NCBI RefSeq assembly: GCF_028867935.1
Contig: NZ_JAPQNS010000007.1
Span: 186,001-250,000 of the forward strand
Direction: 5' to 3'
Source of the DNA: Flavobacterium sp. SUN052
Lineage (GTDB): Bacteria; Bacteroidota; Bacteroidia; Flavobacteriales; Flavobacteriaceae
DNA length: 64,000 bases
Shown: piece after piece, positions 27,152 through 36,130 of the stretch
Position numbering within the stretch: position 1 is the stretch's first letter
Layout: every line of letters starts with the position of its first letter
The notes under the pieces: model-generated
The model's input: the letters and a program-made list of their open reading frames with translations, nothing else
Told to the model about the DNA's origin: nothing
Databases searched by the model: none
Translations under genes and position numbers: made by a program

Positions 27152-27988
27152 TTATTTGACTTCCATAACAATCCGTACGCCCACGTCGTACTTACTACCC
27201 GGCCCGGCGGCATGCGTCAGAAACGTTGCGTTCTTCACATCGCCGTAGAAGGGGGCACCTTTCAATACGTGTTCCTTACCTTTTTTGGGTGGCACCGGGT
27301 CAGCAAAGATCTTTTCGTTGTAATAGTCCTGAACCCATTCCCACACGTTTCCCAAGGTATCGTAAAGGCCCCAGGCATTGGGATTTTTCTGCCCAACGCG
27401 ACTGGTGGTTTGTTTGGCAATAATAGCCGACGCATTGATTTCTTTCCACGACAAATCATCCTGCGCACCAGCACGGGCAGCATATTCCCATTCAAATTCA
27501 GTTGGTAGCCGGTAGGTATGAGCTTTGTCGAGCGTATTCAGCTTTTTGACAAACGCCTGCGCATCGGCCCAGGTGATGTTTTCTACCGGATGCTCGTCGG
27601 CATTATCGCTTACGAGTTTACCCTGGAAAATGGCCGGATTCACACCCATAACGGTTTTCCACTGGGCCTGCGTCACCTCAAATTTACCGATGTAATAAGG
27701 CCGTTCCAGCTTGACGGTAAAGCCGGGCGTAGTAGCCTGTTTAGCTAGTTCCTCGCCACGGGCATAAGCCGATTCGGGCAGCGGTTTTTCGCCAGCGGGC
27801 AGCGGACTCCCGCCAAACCCGCCCCGGTTGGCCGTGGGCTGAAACTTGCCAACCGTCATAGTACCCGGTTTAATAAGGATAAACTCCATCCCGATTGAGT
27901 TGGTAAAGGTGTTGTCCTGCGCCCAACCAGGAGCGGCAAACAGGGACCCAAAGGAGAGACACAAGCCGACAATTCGATATACATGCAT
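27152..27988 (-). CDS. FGE-sulfatase-fold protein lacking catalytic Cys
   Basis: A 278-residue exported protein with the formylglycine-generating-enzyme (SUMF1) fold: FTNSIGMEFILIKPGTM, YYIGKFEVTQAQWKTVMG, PVENITWADAQAFVKKLN, YRLPTEFEWEYAARAG and NVWEWVQDYY. The usual C-terminal RGGSW...CR block reads HVLKGAPFYGD and no catalytic cysteines are visible. It is therefore unlikely to activate sulfatases and may be a binding domain. It lies between a PQQ/cytochrome c protein (26 bp) and DUF1080 (9 bp). Confidence 0.88.
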   Translation of the reverse strand: MHVYRIVGLCLSFGSLFAAPGWAQDNTFTNSIGMEFILIKPGTMTVGKFQPTANRGGFGGSPLPAGEKPLPESAYARGEELAKQATTPGFTVKLERPYYIGKFEVTQAQWKTVMGVNPAIFQGKLVSDNADEHPVENITWADAQAFVKKLNTLDKAHTYRLPTEFEWEYAARAGAQDDLSWKEINASAIIAKQTTSRVGQKNPNAWGLYDTLGNVWEWVQDYYNEKIFADPVPPKKGKEHVLKGAPFYGDVKNATFLTHAAGPGSKYDVGVRIVMEVK

Positions 27989-28014
27989 GGCAGAAAGGAA
28001 CAGAAAGTTGGGGC

Positions 28015-30936
28015 TTATTTGACTGTATCGCTCAGTTTGATCCAGGCCAGTGGAAACAGAGACTCCGTTTCTGCCGCTTTCGGATTTTTGAAAACGAAGT
28101 ACAGATCATGAAAACCACTGGTTTCTTTCAGCCGTACGAACGAAGATTCGGTAAACTCGTTCTTGTCTTTCAACCGGAAAAAAGTTCCGAGCACACTCAT
28201 CCGTTTCTTGGCCGTTGAGTCCATCTCATTTGGTTTCGGCGCTTCCATAGCCACCACCGAACCGTGACCACTGGCGGGCGGAGCGGAGCTGGCAGACGCA
28301 TTGGCCGCGGGTTTCCGCTTTGGACTTGGCGGGTCAAACGCCCATAGGCCCATTGTTTTGAGGTTGAATTGCAGGTTATCAACGTCCGTTTTTCCCAGCA
28401 ATTCACCCGTAGGCGAATCCAGATGCACTTCGATGGTTCCGCCCCGGTAAATATCGTAAATGTGCCAGTTCATTTTGAACTCCGCTTGCCTGACCTCGCT
28501 CAGGTCAAGGTGTTTATAGCCGATGTACGACTGAGGTTTGGCGGTCAGGAAAATGTAGTCGTCTAATTGATCGCGCACGGCTCCGCCCCCGGTGGCATCG
28601 GCCTGCGTTGGAAGTAGGACGGGGCTGCGTAACACCATAACACTTTCGCCCACCTGCGCGGGTACTTTGGTCGGTTTGTCCTGGTAAGCCGCCCGAAGAA
28701 TATAGGTACCCCGCCCATTATCGTCGGCCGGAATCTTGACGGAATACGTTCCCTGAACGGGCAAGGTAGGAGCCGCCTTGTTGGTGGTGTTCAGAATAAA
28801 CTTGACAATGGTTCGGGCGTCATTCTCCGAAATGGACGGATGCGCGGGCATGTTGCTTTCGCCCCAAACACCCGACCCACCCGTCCGAATCTTATTCGCC
28901 AGCTTATCCACAGCATCCGTTTCAGTACCGTATTTAGTAGCGATCTGCTGCCAGGCCGGTCCAATCACTTTTTGGGTCATGGTATGGCAGCTATTGCAAT
29001 CGCTGCGACTCATCAGCGTCTGGGCCAGGGCGTAGCGCGTTGTGGCATCGGTCAGTTGGTGTTGCATAGCGATGTCCACAAAGTCCAGCCCTTCCGAAGC
29101 ATAATCGATGCTGGTGGATACCTGAGCCGGGGCAATTCGTCCCGCCGTAGCGCCCGACTCACTGAGGCTACCATCTTCTTTATCGCTCACGGCCACGCTG
29201 TAGCGAAGCGGGCTCCCATCAAAAAAGAAGGTTTGATTTCCCTGTAGTGCCATGCGTATCTGGGGAGGTTCATTACCCGATACAATCCGCAGCGACTGAC
29301 TGTTTTTGGCTCCTTTGGCATCCGTTACCGTCAGTGTAGCCGTGTAAACGCCCGCTTTATCGAAAGTAACAGTCGGGTTGGGCGTGGTAAGCAGTTGGGG
29401 CTTGCCTCCTCCGCCGGTCAGTTTCCATTCGTAGCGAAGTGCGTCGCCGTCGAAATCTTTGGTTCCGGCCGACGATAAGGTTGTTTTGAATGGCACGGCC
29501 CCTCCCCGTTTGGTGGCCGATGCCTGCACAAAGGGCTTGCGGTTTCCGGCATTGTATTCAATGCGAACCAGCTTCGACTCAACACCTGATTTCGACGTAT
29601 TTCCACCATACTCAAGCACATACAAATCACCACTTGGTGCGAATTTCAGGTCGATGGGTTGAACCGGGTGGTAGTCGGGGGCGAAGCGTTCCATGGATTG
29701 GTAATTGCCGTTTTTGTCCATCGTAATGGCCATGATCCAGAAACGCGACAGGTCAGCAGCCAGCCATTTGCCTTCGTAGTAGTCGGGAAATGGACGCTGT
29801 GGATTTTTAAAATCCGTCCGGTGATACACAGGGCCGCCCACCGCACAGCGTGAACTCGACCCCACCAGCGGAAACTCCTCCGATGCCGCATAGGGATACC
29901 AAATCAGCGCCGGTTGTGCGGGGGGCAATTGGTTCAGGCCCGTGTTGTTGGGCGATTTGTTGGTGGGATGCGCCGGGTCTTGTTTGGGACCAATGCTGTC
30001 GTTGGCAAAATCGTACATGGGATACGCACTATTGTTGCCAATGAAGTAAGGCCAGCCAAAAAATCCCGGCCCTTTGGCCTGATTCAGTTCATCATAGCCA
30101 CGGGGAGAATCCTCAGCGTCGGTGTCTTTGTCCGGGCCAATTTCGCCCCAGTACATCCAGCCCGTTTGCGAGTCGATCGAGACCCGCCAGGGGTTACGGT
30201 GGCCCATAGTGTAAATTTCGGGCCGGGTTTTGGCGGTGCCTACTGGAAAGAGATTACCCTTGGGAATAGTATAGCTTCCATTGGCCTCGGGATGAATCCG
30301 CAGAATTTTACCCCGTAAATCATTGGTATTAGCAGAAGTACGCTGGTCGTCGCGTTTGAAAAAGCCGGGCCGTTCATCAACCTGCGCCCGGTTCTGATTT
30401 CCCGAATTGTTGGGTGTAGTGATATACAGATTCCCCTGCGCATCCCAGCACATACCCCCGGCGGGGTGATTTACGTCATTACGGTCGACATGGAACTCCA
30501 GTAAAACTTTTTTCGAACCAGCTACCAGCTTATTGTCGATGAGTTGATGCCGCTCAAGCAGGTATTTTTCGTCGGTGAGGTGGGAATACAGCAGATAAAC
30601 CCAATGATTCGTCGCAAAATTCGGATCAAGTTCCAGACCAACCAAGCCCTGTTCGCTACCCGAATAAACCGGCAGTCTGGCAATCAGCGAAACGACACCG
30701 GTAACGGGGTCCAGCACTTTAAACCCGCCTTTTCGCTCGATGATGTAAGCTGTCCCGTCGTTGAGTATCTGGAACATCATAGGCTCGTCCAGAGCACCTT
30801 CTGGCGTCAGCACAACGGGTGTAAACCGATTATTTTCAGGTTTCGGGGGTAGGTTAGTGTTAAAGGAGAGAGAAACGCCAGCGATCACGAGTATCACCAG
30901 TAACGTTGCTCCCCAAAATACGCGACTCGTTTTCAT
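28015..30936 (-). CDS. PQQ-type sugar dehydrogenase with PKD and cytochrome c
   Basis: A 973-residue exported oxidoreductase, anchored or secreted by an N-terminal hydrophobic segment. Residues about 40-480 form a glucose/sorbosone dehydrogenase-like beta-propeller (EQGLVGLELDPNFA, GHRNPWRVSIDSQTG). A PKD domain follows (about 485-570), then a class I cytochrome c with CNSCH (about 649) and Met ligand in NMPAHP. The C-terminal part is a CBM6-like carbohydrate-binding module. Electrons from sugar oxidation would pass directly to the haem. It leads the operon with the FGE-fold and DUF1080 genes, so the three may act on oxidised sugars outside the cytoplasm. Confidence 0.9.
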   Translation of the reverse strand: MKTSRVFWGATLLVILVIAGVSLSFNTNLPPKPENNRFTPVVLTPEGALDEPMMFQILNDGTAYIIERKGGFKVLDPVTGVVSLIARLPVYSGSEQGLVGLELDPNFATNHWVYLLYSHLTDEKYLLERHQLIDNKLVAGSKKVLLEFHVDRNDVNHPAGGMCWDAQGNLYITTPNNSGNQNRAQVDERPGFFKRDDQRTSANTNDLRGKILRIHPEANGSYTIPKGNLFPVGTAKTRPEIYTMGHRNPWRVSIDSQTGWMYWGEIGPDKDTDAEDSPRGYDELNQAKGPGFFGWPYFIGNNSAYPMYDFANDSIGPKQDPAHPTNKSPNNTGLNQLPPAQPALIWYPYAASEEFPLVGSSSRCAVGGPVYHRTDFKNPQRPFPDYYEGKWLAADLSRFWIMAITMDKNGNYQSMERFAPDYHPVQPIDLKFAPSGDLYVLEYGGNTSKSGVESKLVRIEYNAGNRKPFVQASATKRGGAVPFKTTLSSAGTKDFDGDALRYEWKLTGGGGKPQLLTTPNPTVTFDKAGVYTATLTVTDAKGAKNSQSLRIVSGNEPPQIRMALQGNQTFFFDGSPLRYSVAVSDKEDGSLSESGATAGRIAPAQVSTSIDYASEGLDFVDIAMQHQLTDATTRYALAQTLMSRSDCNSCHTMTQKVIGPAWQQIATKYGTETDAVDKLANKIRTGGSGVWGESNMPAHPSISENDARTIVKFILNTTNKAAPTLPVQGTYSVKIPADDNGRGTYILRAAYQDKPTKVPAQVGESVMVLRSPVLLPTQADATGGGAVRDQLDDYIFLTAKPQSYIGYKHLDLSEVRQAEFKMNWHIYDIYRGGTIEVHLDSPTGELLGKTDVDNLQFNLKTMGLWAFDPPSPKRKPAANASASSAPPASGHGSVVAMEAPKPNEMDSTAKKRMSVLGTFFRLKDKNEFTESSFVRLKETSGFHDLYFVFKNPKAAETESLFPLAWIKLSDTVK

Positions 30937-30998
30937 AGCAAGATCAATAAGGGTATAAACTGAATACCGTTCATGACCTACTCAACGAACAAACGAGC

Positions 30999-31355
30999 TT
31001 ACACAGTCTCTATATCCATCCGGCGAATCAGTCCCTCCTCGATGGTGTACAGGTGATACACCGTTCCCGTGGCAATGACCTCTCCGCTCAGCTCTTTGAT
31101 GAGCTGGTTAACTTCCGTACGAATACGCCCGTCGGGTTCCTGTGTAAACGCGAGGGGTTCAACACGCGGATCAATCAGGTTCCACTGCCGGGTCCAGTAG
31201 TCCCGAACCCCATCGTGACCATACACAAAGCCCCCTTCCATACCATTTGGCCATTCTACATCGGACTGCATTAAGGTTAATGCCCCGTCTATGTCGCGTG
31301 TGTTAAAAGCCCGGTAGGCTTCTTTAAGTAAGGTCTGATCCACTTCCATTGTCAT
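30999..31355 (-). CDS. SnoaL-like (NTF2-fold) protein
   Basis: A 118-residue cone-shaped NTF2-fold protein (LLKEAYRAFNTRDIDGAL, DVEWPNG, YGHDGVRDYWTRQW, VYHLYTIEEGLIRRMDI). Members include isomerases and stress-linked ligand binders; no specific substrate can be given. It is a single gene on the minus strand. A perfect palindrome covers its promoter region at 31354-31379. Confidence 0.85.
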   Translation of the reverse strand: MTMEVDQTLLKEAYRAFNTRDIDGALTLMQSDVEWPNGMEGGFVYGHDGVRDYWTRQWNLIDPRVEPLAFTQEPDGRIRTEVNQLIKELSGEVIATGTVYHLYTIEEGLIRRMDIETV

Positions 31356-31379
31356 TATTTTTGGTTGGCCAAAAATAAT
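31354..31379. promoter_or_regulatory. Palindrome over a TAnnTTTG box
   Basis: ATTATTTTTGG (31354-31364) and CCAAAAATAAT (31369-31379) are perfect complements with a 4-nt centre. Each arm contains TATTTTTG, a -7 element for one strand. The site overlaps the first codons of the SnoaL-like gene and could be an operator or a divergent promoter. No well-spaced -33 TTG was seen. Confidence 0.4.
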
Positions 31380-31528
31380 TCAGGTCGTCAGCCGACCTTG
31401 TCGGTAGGAGTTTATATTATGTCAGTTATAGCGAGTGGCATGCATCTGACAAAGCAAACCGAGCCTGAACTTTTGAAATCGTTAATTCCTTTCCCAGAAA
31501 GCGTGTCTACTTATAAAGCACCAATCGC

Positions 31529-32005
31529 ATGAACACCATACCAACCTTATACGAATGGGCCTGAGGACAGGAGGCTCTGGAAAAACTGACCAGCGTTTTT
31601 TACGGCCATGTGGCTAACGATGACCTGATCGGGCCTGTTTTTGCGCACATGAGTCCCGAACATAGTCAGCATGTGGCCCATTTTATCGGGGAAGTGTTTG
31701 GCGGACCCAACGTATACACCGATGTAGATGCCGGTAGTCACGCCAGTATGGTGGCGCATCATGTTGGTAAAAGCCTGACCGAAGCCCAGCGCCGACGGTG
31801 GATGCAACTTTTGCTGGACAGTGCCGATGAAATTGGGCTGGCCGATGACCCGGAGTTTCGCTCGGCACTGGTGGGCTACCTGGAATGGGGCAGCCGACTG
31901 GCCGTACTGAATTCCAACAGCACCGAAAACCCCGTTAGCCCTGAGGAACCGATGCCTCGCTGGGGCTGGGGTGAAACCAAGGGGCCGTACCAGCCAGATT
32001 TGTAA
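31529..32005 (+). pseudogene. Truncated haemoglobin with in-frame TGA
   Basis: From ATG at 31529 the frame reads MNTIPTLYEWA, then TGA at 31562-31564, then GQEALEKLTSVFYGHVAN and a full truncated-haemoglobin body (PVFAHMSPEHSQHVAHFI, EVFGGP, HHVGKSLTEAQRRRWM). Related proteins have a Gly where the stop lies, so GGA to TGA is the likely change. A restart at GTG 31610 would omit helix B, including the Tyr (FYGHV) that contacts bound oxygen, so that product would probably not work. It is a recent pseudogene, a readthrough gene, or a sequencing error. Confidence 0.8.
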
Positions 32006-32031
32006 GCATTGGCTAATGGTAACCGAAGTCG

Positions 32032-32472
32032 TCAGACTTTTTTGATAAAGAAAATGGTTCGTTCCACCTCTTCGAATCCAACCCGGCTGTGAAAGTCAGC
32101 GCTGGCCACATTGTCGATCGGTACATCCGAAGCTAGCTCCTGGCATCCCTGCTCCCGCGCCCAGTCAGCTGCCCGCTCCATCATGCGCCGGCCAATTCCC
32201 TGATGTTGGTATTCCGCTCGCACATAAATTCCTTCTACATAAGCAACGGGTTTGTGGTCTGCTCCCGGCACATAGTCTGACCGAAGCGAAAGGTTCATAA
32301 ACCCAATGGCTGTTCCGTCGTCGTCCCTGACGATAAAACCCGCTTCTTTGGGCGACTGATCAATGGCTTCAGTGATCAACTGCATGTCTTCAGGTGAATA
32401 ATCGGGCCACAGTTCAAGAGCCAGTTTCAGCCAGTCGGCAGTGTCAGCTTCGGTTACGGCAGTAATGGTCAT
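32032..32472 (-). CDS. GNAT acetyltransferase, AAC(6')-like
   Basis: A 146-residue GNAT protein. The order WLKLALELWPDYSPED, VAYVEGIYVRAEYQHQGIGR (acetyl-CoA P-loop), ELASDVPIDN and FHSRVGFEEVERTIFF closely follows aminoglycoside 6'-N-acetyltransferases of the AAC(6')-I group. A chromosomal, intrinsic enzyme is likely. Substrate cannot be proved from sequence. It lies 16 bp downstream of the DUF1772 gene on the same strand, so they may share a transcript. Confidence 0.82.
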   Translation of the reverse strand: MTITAVTEADTADWLKLALELWPDYSPEDMQLITEAIDQSPKEAGFIVRDDDGTAIGFMNLSLRSDYVPGADHKPVAYVEGIYVRAEYQHQGIGRRMMERAADWAREQGCQELASDVPIDNVASADFHSRVGFEEVERTIFFIKKV

Positions 32473-32488
32473 ACAGGTACAACAAGGG

Positions 32489-32992
32489 TTAATTGACCGT
32501 TTTTGGGTTTAACAGGGCTACCGATACCAACACCTGAGCGAGTATGGAGGCAACCGTACGAATGCTATGAAGGCTGTTCCAAGGTTGTTCAAAGCGCGTG
32601 CGGGTTTGGCTCATTTCTGTTTGAGAAATAGCCTGTAAATCCACAGCGTCCAGCATTTCATTGAGCGGTACATTGCCGAACATTGTTACGCCAAACACCC
32701 CAATCCAGTATACTACCATCGCACCAATCAACAGCCAGAATCGAAGGTCTACCGCTTGCTTGTACTGAAGCCAGGTTGCAAGCGGCAACAAGAGCACAGT
32801 TCCCATGAAACTAATGAAGAACACCGGATTCAGAATGGCCCGGTTGATCGACTGCATGGCGGACAGGTAAGCACCGTCTGACAATCGGCCCAGGCCCGGA
32901 TTTACGGAGCAGGAATAAGCGTAGAATAGACCCGCTACAAGAGCCGTTGTCAGCGCAGCACTTATGAATGTGATCGTTGAAAATGTTGGCAT
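32489..32992 (-). CDS. DUF1772 membrane protein
   Basis: A 167-residue protein with four predicted helices and the start TALVAGLFYAYSCSVNPGLG typical of DUF1772 (anthrone oxygenase-like) proteins. The oxidative role proposed for some fungal members is not established for bacterial ones. It is followed 16 bp later by the AAC(6')-like gene. Confidence 0.8.
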   Translation of the reverse strand: MPTFSTITFISAALTTALVAGLFYAYSCSVNPGLGRLSDGAYLSAMQSINRAILNPVFFISFMGTVLLLPLATWLQYKQAVDLRFWLLIGAMVVYWIGVFGVTMFGNVPLNEMLDAVDLQAISQTEMSQTRTRFEQPWNSLHSIRTVASILAQVLVSVALLNPKTVN

Positions 32993-33117
32993 GAGAATCA
33001 GTGATAGGTTTAGAAAATTGGGGTAACTGCCAATAAACAGCCATTCTATTAAATTCCTTTAAATAAGAAGGTTAATAAATAAAACGACTTGACTTTTTTT
33101 TACTAATCTTAATTTAA

Positions 33118-33125
33118 TAGGTTTG
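33118..33125 (+). promoter_or_regulatory. TAnnTTTG -7 box
   Basis: TAGGTTTG lies 27 bp before the lipoprotein ATG at 33153. A TTG at 33089-33091 is 26 nt upstream, longer than the usual spacing. The surrounding 100 bp are very AT-rich. Confidence 0.35.
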
Positions 33126-33152
33126 CTTCGTTACTTATATCAAAAATCGATC

Positions 33153-33647
33153 ATGAAACACATACTCCTCCTATTAGTCGCAGTGACCTTTGTCATGGCA
33201 GGCTGTTCAAAAGATCCTGAGCCACTGACCCAAACCCAGGTGATGACCCGGCTCTGGAAAATGCAGCAGTATGACATCATTGTTGACAATAAAGTTGGCG
33301 CTACAATCTACACAAGAGGAGGAAAATCCAATTATGAAGATTACGGCTCATTCCAGTTTGATTTTAAATCCGACGGATCGTTCACGCAATCTGATCTTGA
33401 TGCCTCGGGAAAAACAGTTACTGAAACCGGCACTTGGAAACTATCTAATGCTGACAAAAACCTGGACCTGGTCTTCTCTGATAAATCAACTACTACCTTA
33501 AACGTGGTATCGCTCACGGCCAGTGAACTGGTTATTGACCAGAAAACACCCGTTGCAAGCATTTCTGCGGCCGATCTGGCCGACTTGGCAAGCTCCGGCA
33601 TTGTTCCTAAAACTAATATCGGCTTTCAATTTACGCTTCGCCCTTAG
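33153..33647 (+). CDS. Lipocalin-like lipoprotein
   Basis: A 164-residue protein with a clear lipobox (VTFVMAGCSKD). The body alternates beta strands in a pattern like the Bacteroidota lipocalin-like lipoproteins (RLWKMQQYDI, GSFQFDFKSDGSFTQ, ETGTWKLSNADKNLDLVF, ASELVI). ATG at 33153 is chosen because the upstream ten codons lack export features. A strong terminator follows at 33668. Function unknown. Confidence 0.8.
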   Translation: MKHILLLLVAVTFVMAGCSKDPEPLTQTQVMTRLWKMQQYDIIVDNKVGATIYTRGGKSNYEDYGSFQFDFKSDGSFTQSDLDASGKTVTETGTWKLSNADKNLDLVFSDKSTTTLNVVSLTASELVIDQKTPVASISAADLADLASSGIVPKTNIGFQFTLRP

Positions 33648-33667
33648 TTAAACCTTGCCCATACAGA

Positions 33668-33706
33668 ACACCGGCCTCCGCACACGAGGTCGGTGTTTTT
33701 GTTTTT
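33668..33706 (+). terminator. Rho-independent terminator
   Basis: ACACCGGCCTC (33668-33678) pairs with GAGGTCGGTGT (33686-33696) through one G-U, with a 7-nt loop, and is followed by TTTT-G-TTTTT. It lies 20 bp after the lipoprotein stop codon. Confidence 0.85.
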
Positions 33707-33722
33707 GGCGCAGATCATGCCC

Positions 33723-33801
33723 TTTTTGGACAGGATTACAGGATCAACGAGGATTTCTATTCGCTACAAATCCTCGTTGATCCTGTAATCCTGTCCAAAA
33801 A
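33723..33801. repeat. Perfect 34-bp inverted repeat
   Basis: The arms 33723-33756 and 33768-33801 are perfect reverse complements around an 11-nt loop. The left arm begins TTTTTGGACAGGATTACAGG. It lies just after a terminator and before the M3 peptidase gene. No transposase is present. It looks like a dispersed palindromic element (REP or small MITE). Confidence 0.85.
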
Positions 33802-33895
33802 CAAACTTGTCCTACATCCTTGGTCGCTTAAGCGAATGAGATTGGCATCTGTTTCGTATTTTTATACCCCTTATCGCACAACAAACTCAAGCATA

Positions 33896-36115
33896 ATGTT
33901 ATCAACTAAACAGTGGGCGGCAACTATGGCATTGATAGCCCTGTCGCCCGTCGGGATGGCGCAAACGGGGCAACCCGCCATGCAGCCCAACCGAATTAGT
34001 GGCCAAATAAAACAGGCAGAGTCAATGCCCAAAACCAGCGCGAACGACACCAAGGCAGTCGTTAAATCTACGTCTATGATCCAAAATCCATTGCTTCAGC
34101 CGTTCGAGACACCTCATGGAACGGCCCCGTTTCCGCTTATCAAAAATGAACATTATCTGCCCGCCATCAAAGAGGGCATGACCGAAGGCCGCCGGGAAAT
34201 CGATGCTATCGTGAGCAACCCCGCCAAACCAACGTTCGAGAACACAATTGTAGCCCTCGAACGGACTGGCGATCTGTTGGGTCGGGCGGTGTCGGTGATG
34301 TTCAACCTGAACAGTTCAGAAACAAGCCCTGAGCTACAGGGTGTTGTTCGGGAAGCCTCTCCCCTGCTCACCGAATACGGCAACGATATTACGCTGAACG
34401 ACAAGCTGTTTGCCCGCATCAAAACGGTGTACGACCAGCGCGCCAGCCTGAAGCTGGACCCGGAGAGCGCCATGCTGCTCGAAAAAACGTACAAGCGATT
34501 TTCCCGCAACGGGGCCAATTTGAACGCCAAACAAAAAGAGCAGTTGCGGGCTATCGACAAAGAGATGTCGCAGTTGTCGCTGCAATTTGGCGAGAACGTT
34601 CTGAACGAAACCAACGAGTATGAGATGCTCATAACCGATGTAAAAGAACTGGCTAGTTTGCCCGATTTCGCGCTTGAAGCTGCCAAAGCAACGGCCAAAC
34701 AAAAAGGCAAAGAGGGTTATCTGTTCACCCTTCAGGCACCCAGCTACGGTCCGTTCATGCAGTACGCCGACAACCGGGCGTTGCGCGAAAAACTGTTTCT
34801 GGCTTACAACGGACGCGGTTTCCACGGCGACAAGAATGACAACTCGGCCATCATCAAAAAAATGGTCAACCTGCGCTACGAGCGGGCCAACCTGCTGGGT
34901 TACAAAACCCATGCTGACTTTGTGCTTGAAGAAAGCATGGCCGGCTCAAAAGACAAGGTGCAGAGTTTTCTGAACGAATTGGTGGGCTATGCTAAACCAG
35001 CCGCTGAAAAACAACTGGCTGAACTAAACGGGTATGCCAAAGCGCACGGCTTCGCTGGCGACCGCGTGGCGCAGTGGGACTACAGCTATTATTCAGAGAA
35101 GTTGAAAAAGGAGAAATACGCCCTCGACGACGAGACGTTGAAGCCGTACTTCAAACTCGAAAACGTGCTGGATGGCGTATTCATGGTAGCCAACAAGTTG
35201 TATGGCCTGACCTTCAAAGAGAACAAATCGATTCCGGTATATAATGCTGAAGTGCGGCCCTACGAAGTGTTCGACCGCGACGGTAAGTTTGTAGCTGTAT
35301 TCTACGGTGATTATTTCCCCCGTCCCGGCAAGCGTAGCGGTGCCTGGATGAACGATGTGCAGGGTCAGAAAATCGTCAACGGCGTAAACATCCGCCCGCA
35401 CATTGTGAACGTCTGCAACTTCTCTAAGCCGACCGAAACAAAGCCGTCTTTGCTGAATTTCAATGAGGTTGTTACCTTGTTCCACGAGTTTGGTCATGCA
35501 TTGCACGGCATGCTGGCTAACGGACAATATGAGAGCCTGTCGGGCACGAGCGTTCCGCGTGACTTTGTGGAGCTGCCCTCGCAGGTGATGGAGAACTGGT
35601 GCTACGACCCCGAAGCCCTACGGTTGTTTGCCCGTCATTACCAAACCAACGAAGTGATTCCGAACGAACTGGTCGAGAAAATCCGCACGAGTCAGAACTT
35701 CATGGCTGGCATGGCCAATCTCCGTCAGTTGCGTTTTGGCCTAACCGATATGTACTGGCACAGCCAAAAACCAACCAATGAGTCGATTACGGAAGTTGAA
35801 AGCCGGATTGATTCATTGGTACAGTTGCTGCCCCCGGTGAAAGGCGTAGCCTTTAGCCCATCGTTCTCGCACATTTTTGCGGGTGGTTATTCAGCAGGTT
35901 ATTACAGCTACAAATGGTCGGAGGTGCTGGACGCGGATGCGTTTGAAGCCTTCAAAGAGAAAGGTGGCCTTGGTAGCCGCGAGGTGGCCGATAAGTTCCG
36001 CGCCAACGTACTCGAAAAAGGCGGCAGCGAGAAGCCAATGGAGTTGTACAAGAAATTCCGGGGCCGCGAACCGTCGCCCAAAGCCATGCTCCGGCGAAGC
36101 GGCTTGATTTTGTAA
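33896..36115 (+). CDS. M3 peptidyl-dipeptidase (Dcp-like)
   Basis: A 739-residue zinc metallopeptidase of family M3. Signal peptide 1-22 (ending GMAQ). The zinc site HEFGHALHG is near residue 530, with the downstream Glu in a helix as expected. FSHIFAGGYSAGYYSYKWSEV near the C-terminus is typical of Dcp/oligopeptidase A. It would remove dipeptides from peptides in the envelope. ATG at 33896 is chosen for the signal peptide; the frame upstream to 33836 lacks one. Confidence 0.93.
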   Translation: MLSTKQWAATMALIALSPVGMAQTGQPAMQPNRISGQIKQAESMPKTSANDTKAVVKSTSMIQNPLLQPFETPHGTAPFPLIKNEHYLPAIKEGMTEGRREIDAIVSNPAKPTFENTIVALERTGDLLGRAVSVMFNLNSSETSPELQGVVREASPLLTEYGNDITLNDKLFARIKTVYDQRASLKLDPESAMLLEKTYKRFSRNGANLNAKQKEQLRAIDKEMSQLSLQFGENVLNETNEYEMLITDVKELASLPDFALEAAKATAKQKGKEGYLFTLQAPSYGPFMQYADNRALREKLFLAYNGRGFHGDKNDNSAIIKKMVNLRYERANLLGYKTHADFVLEESMAGSKDKVQSFLNELVGYAKPAAEKQLAELNGYAKAHGFAGDRVAQWDYSYYSEKLKKEKYALDDETLKPYFKLENVLDGVFMVANKLYGLTFKENKSIPVYNAEVRPYEVFDRDGKFVAVFYGDYFPRPGKRSGAWMNDVQGQKIVNGVNIRPHIVNVCNFSKPTETKPSLLNFNEVVTLFHEFGHALHGMLANGQYESLSGTSVPRDFVELPSQVMENWCYDPEALRLFARHYQTNEVIPNELVEKIRTSQNFMAGMANLRQLRFGLTDMYWHSQKPTNESITEVESRIDSLVQLLPPVKGVAFSPSFSHIFAGGYSAGYYSYKWSEVLDADAFEAFKEKGGLGSREVADKFRANVLEKGGSEKPMELYKKFRGREPSPKAMLRRSGLIL

Positions 36116-36130
36116 GTATAGGTCGAATAC

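Noticed and set aside
31562..31564. Selenocysteine at the globin TGA
   Set aside because: Relatives carry Gly here, no selenium-linked genes or clear SECIS hairpin were seen, and Sec has no role at this site.
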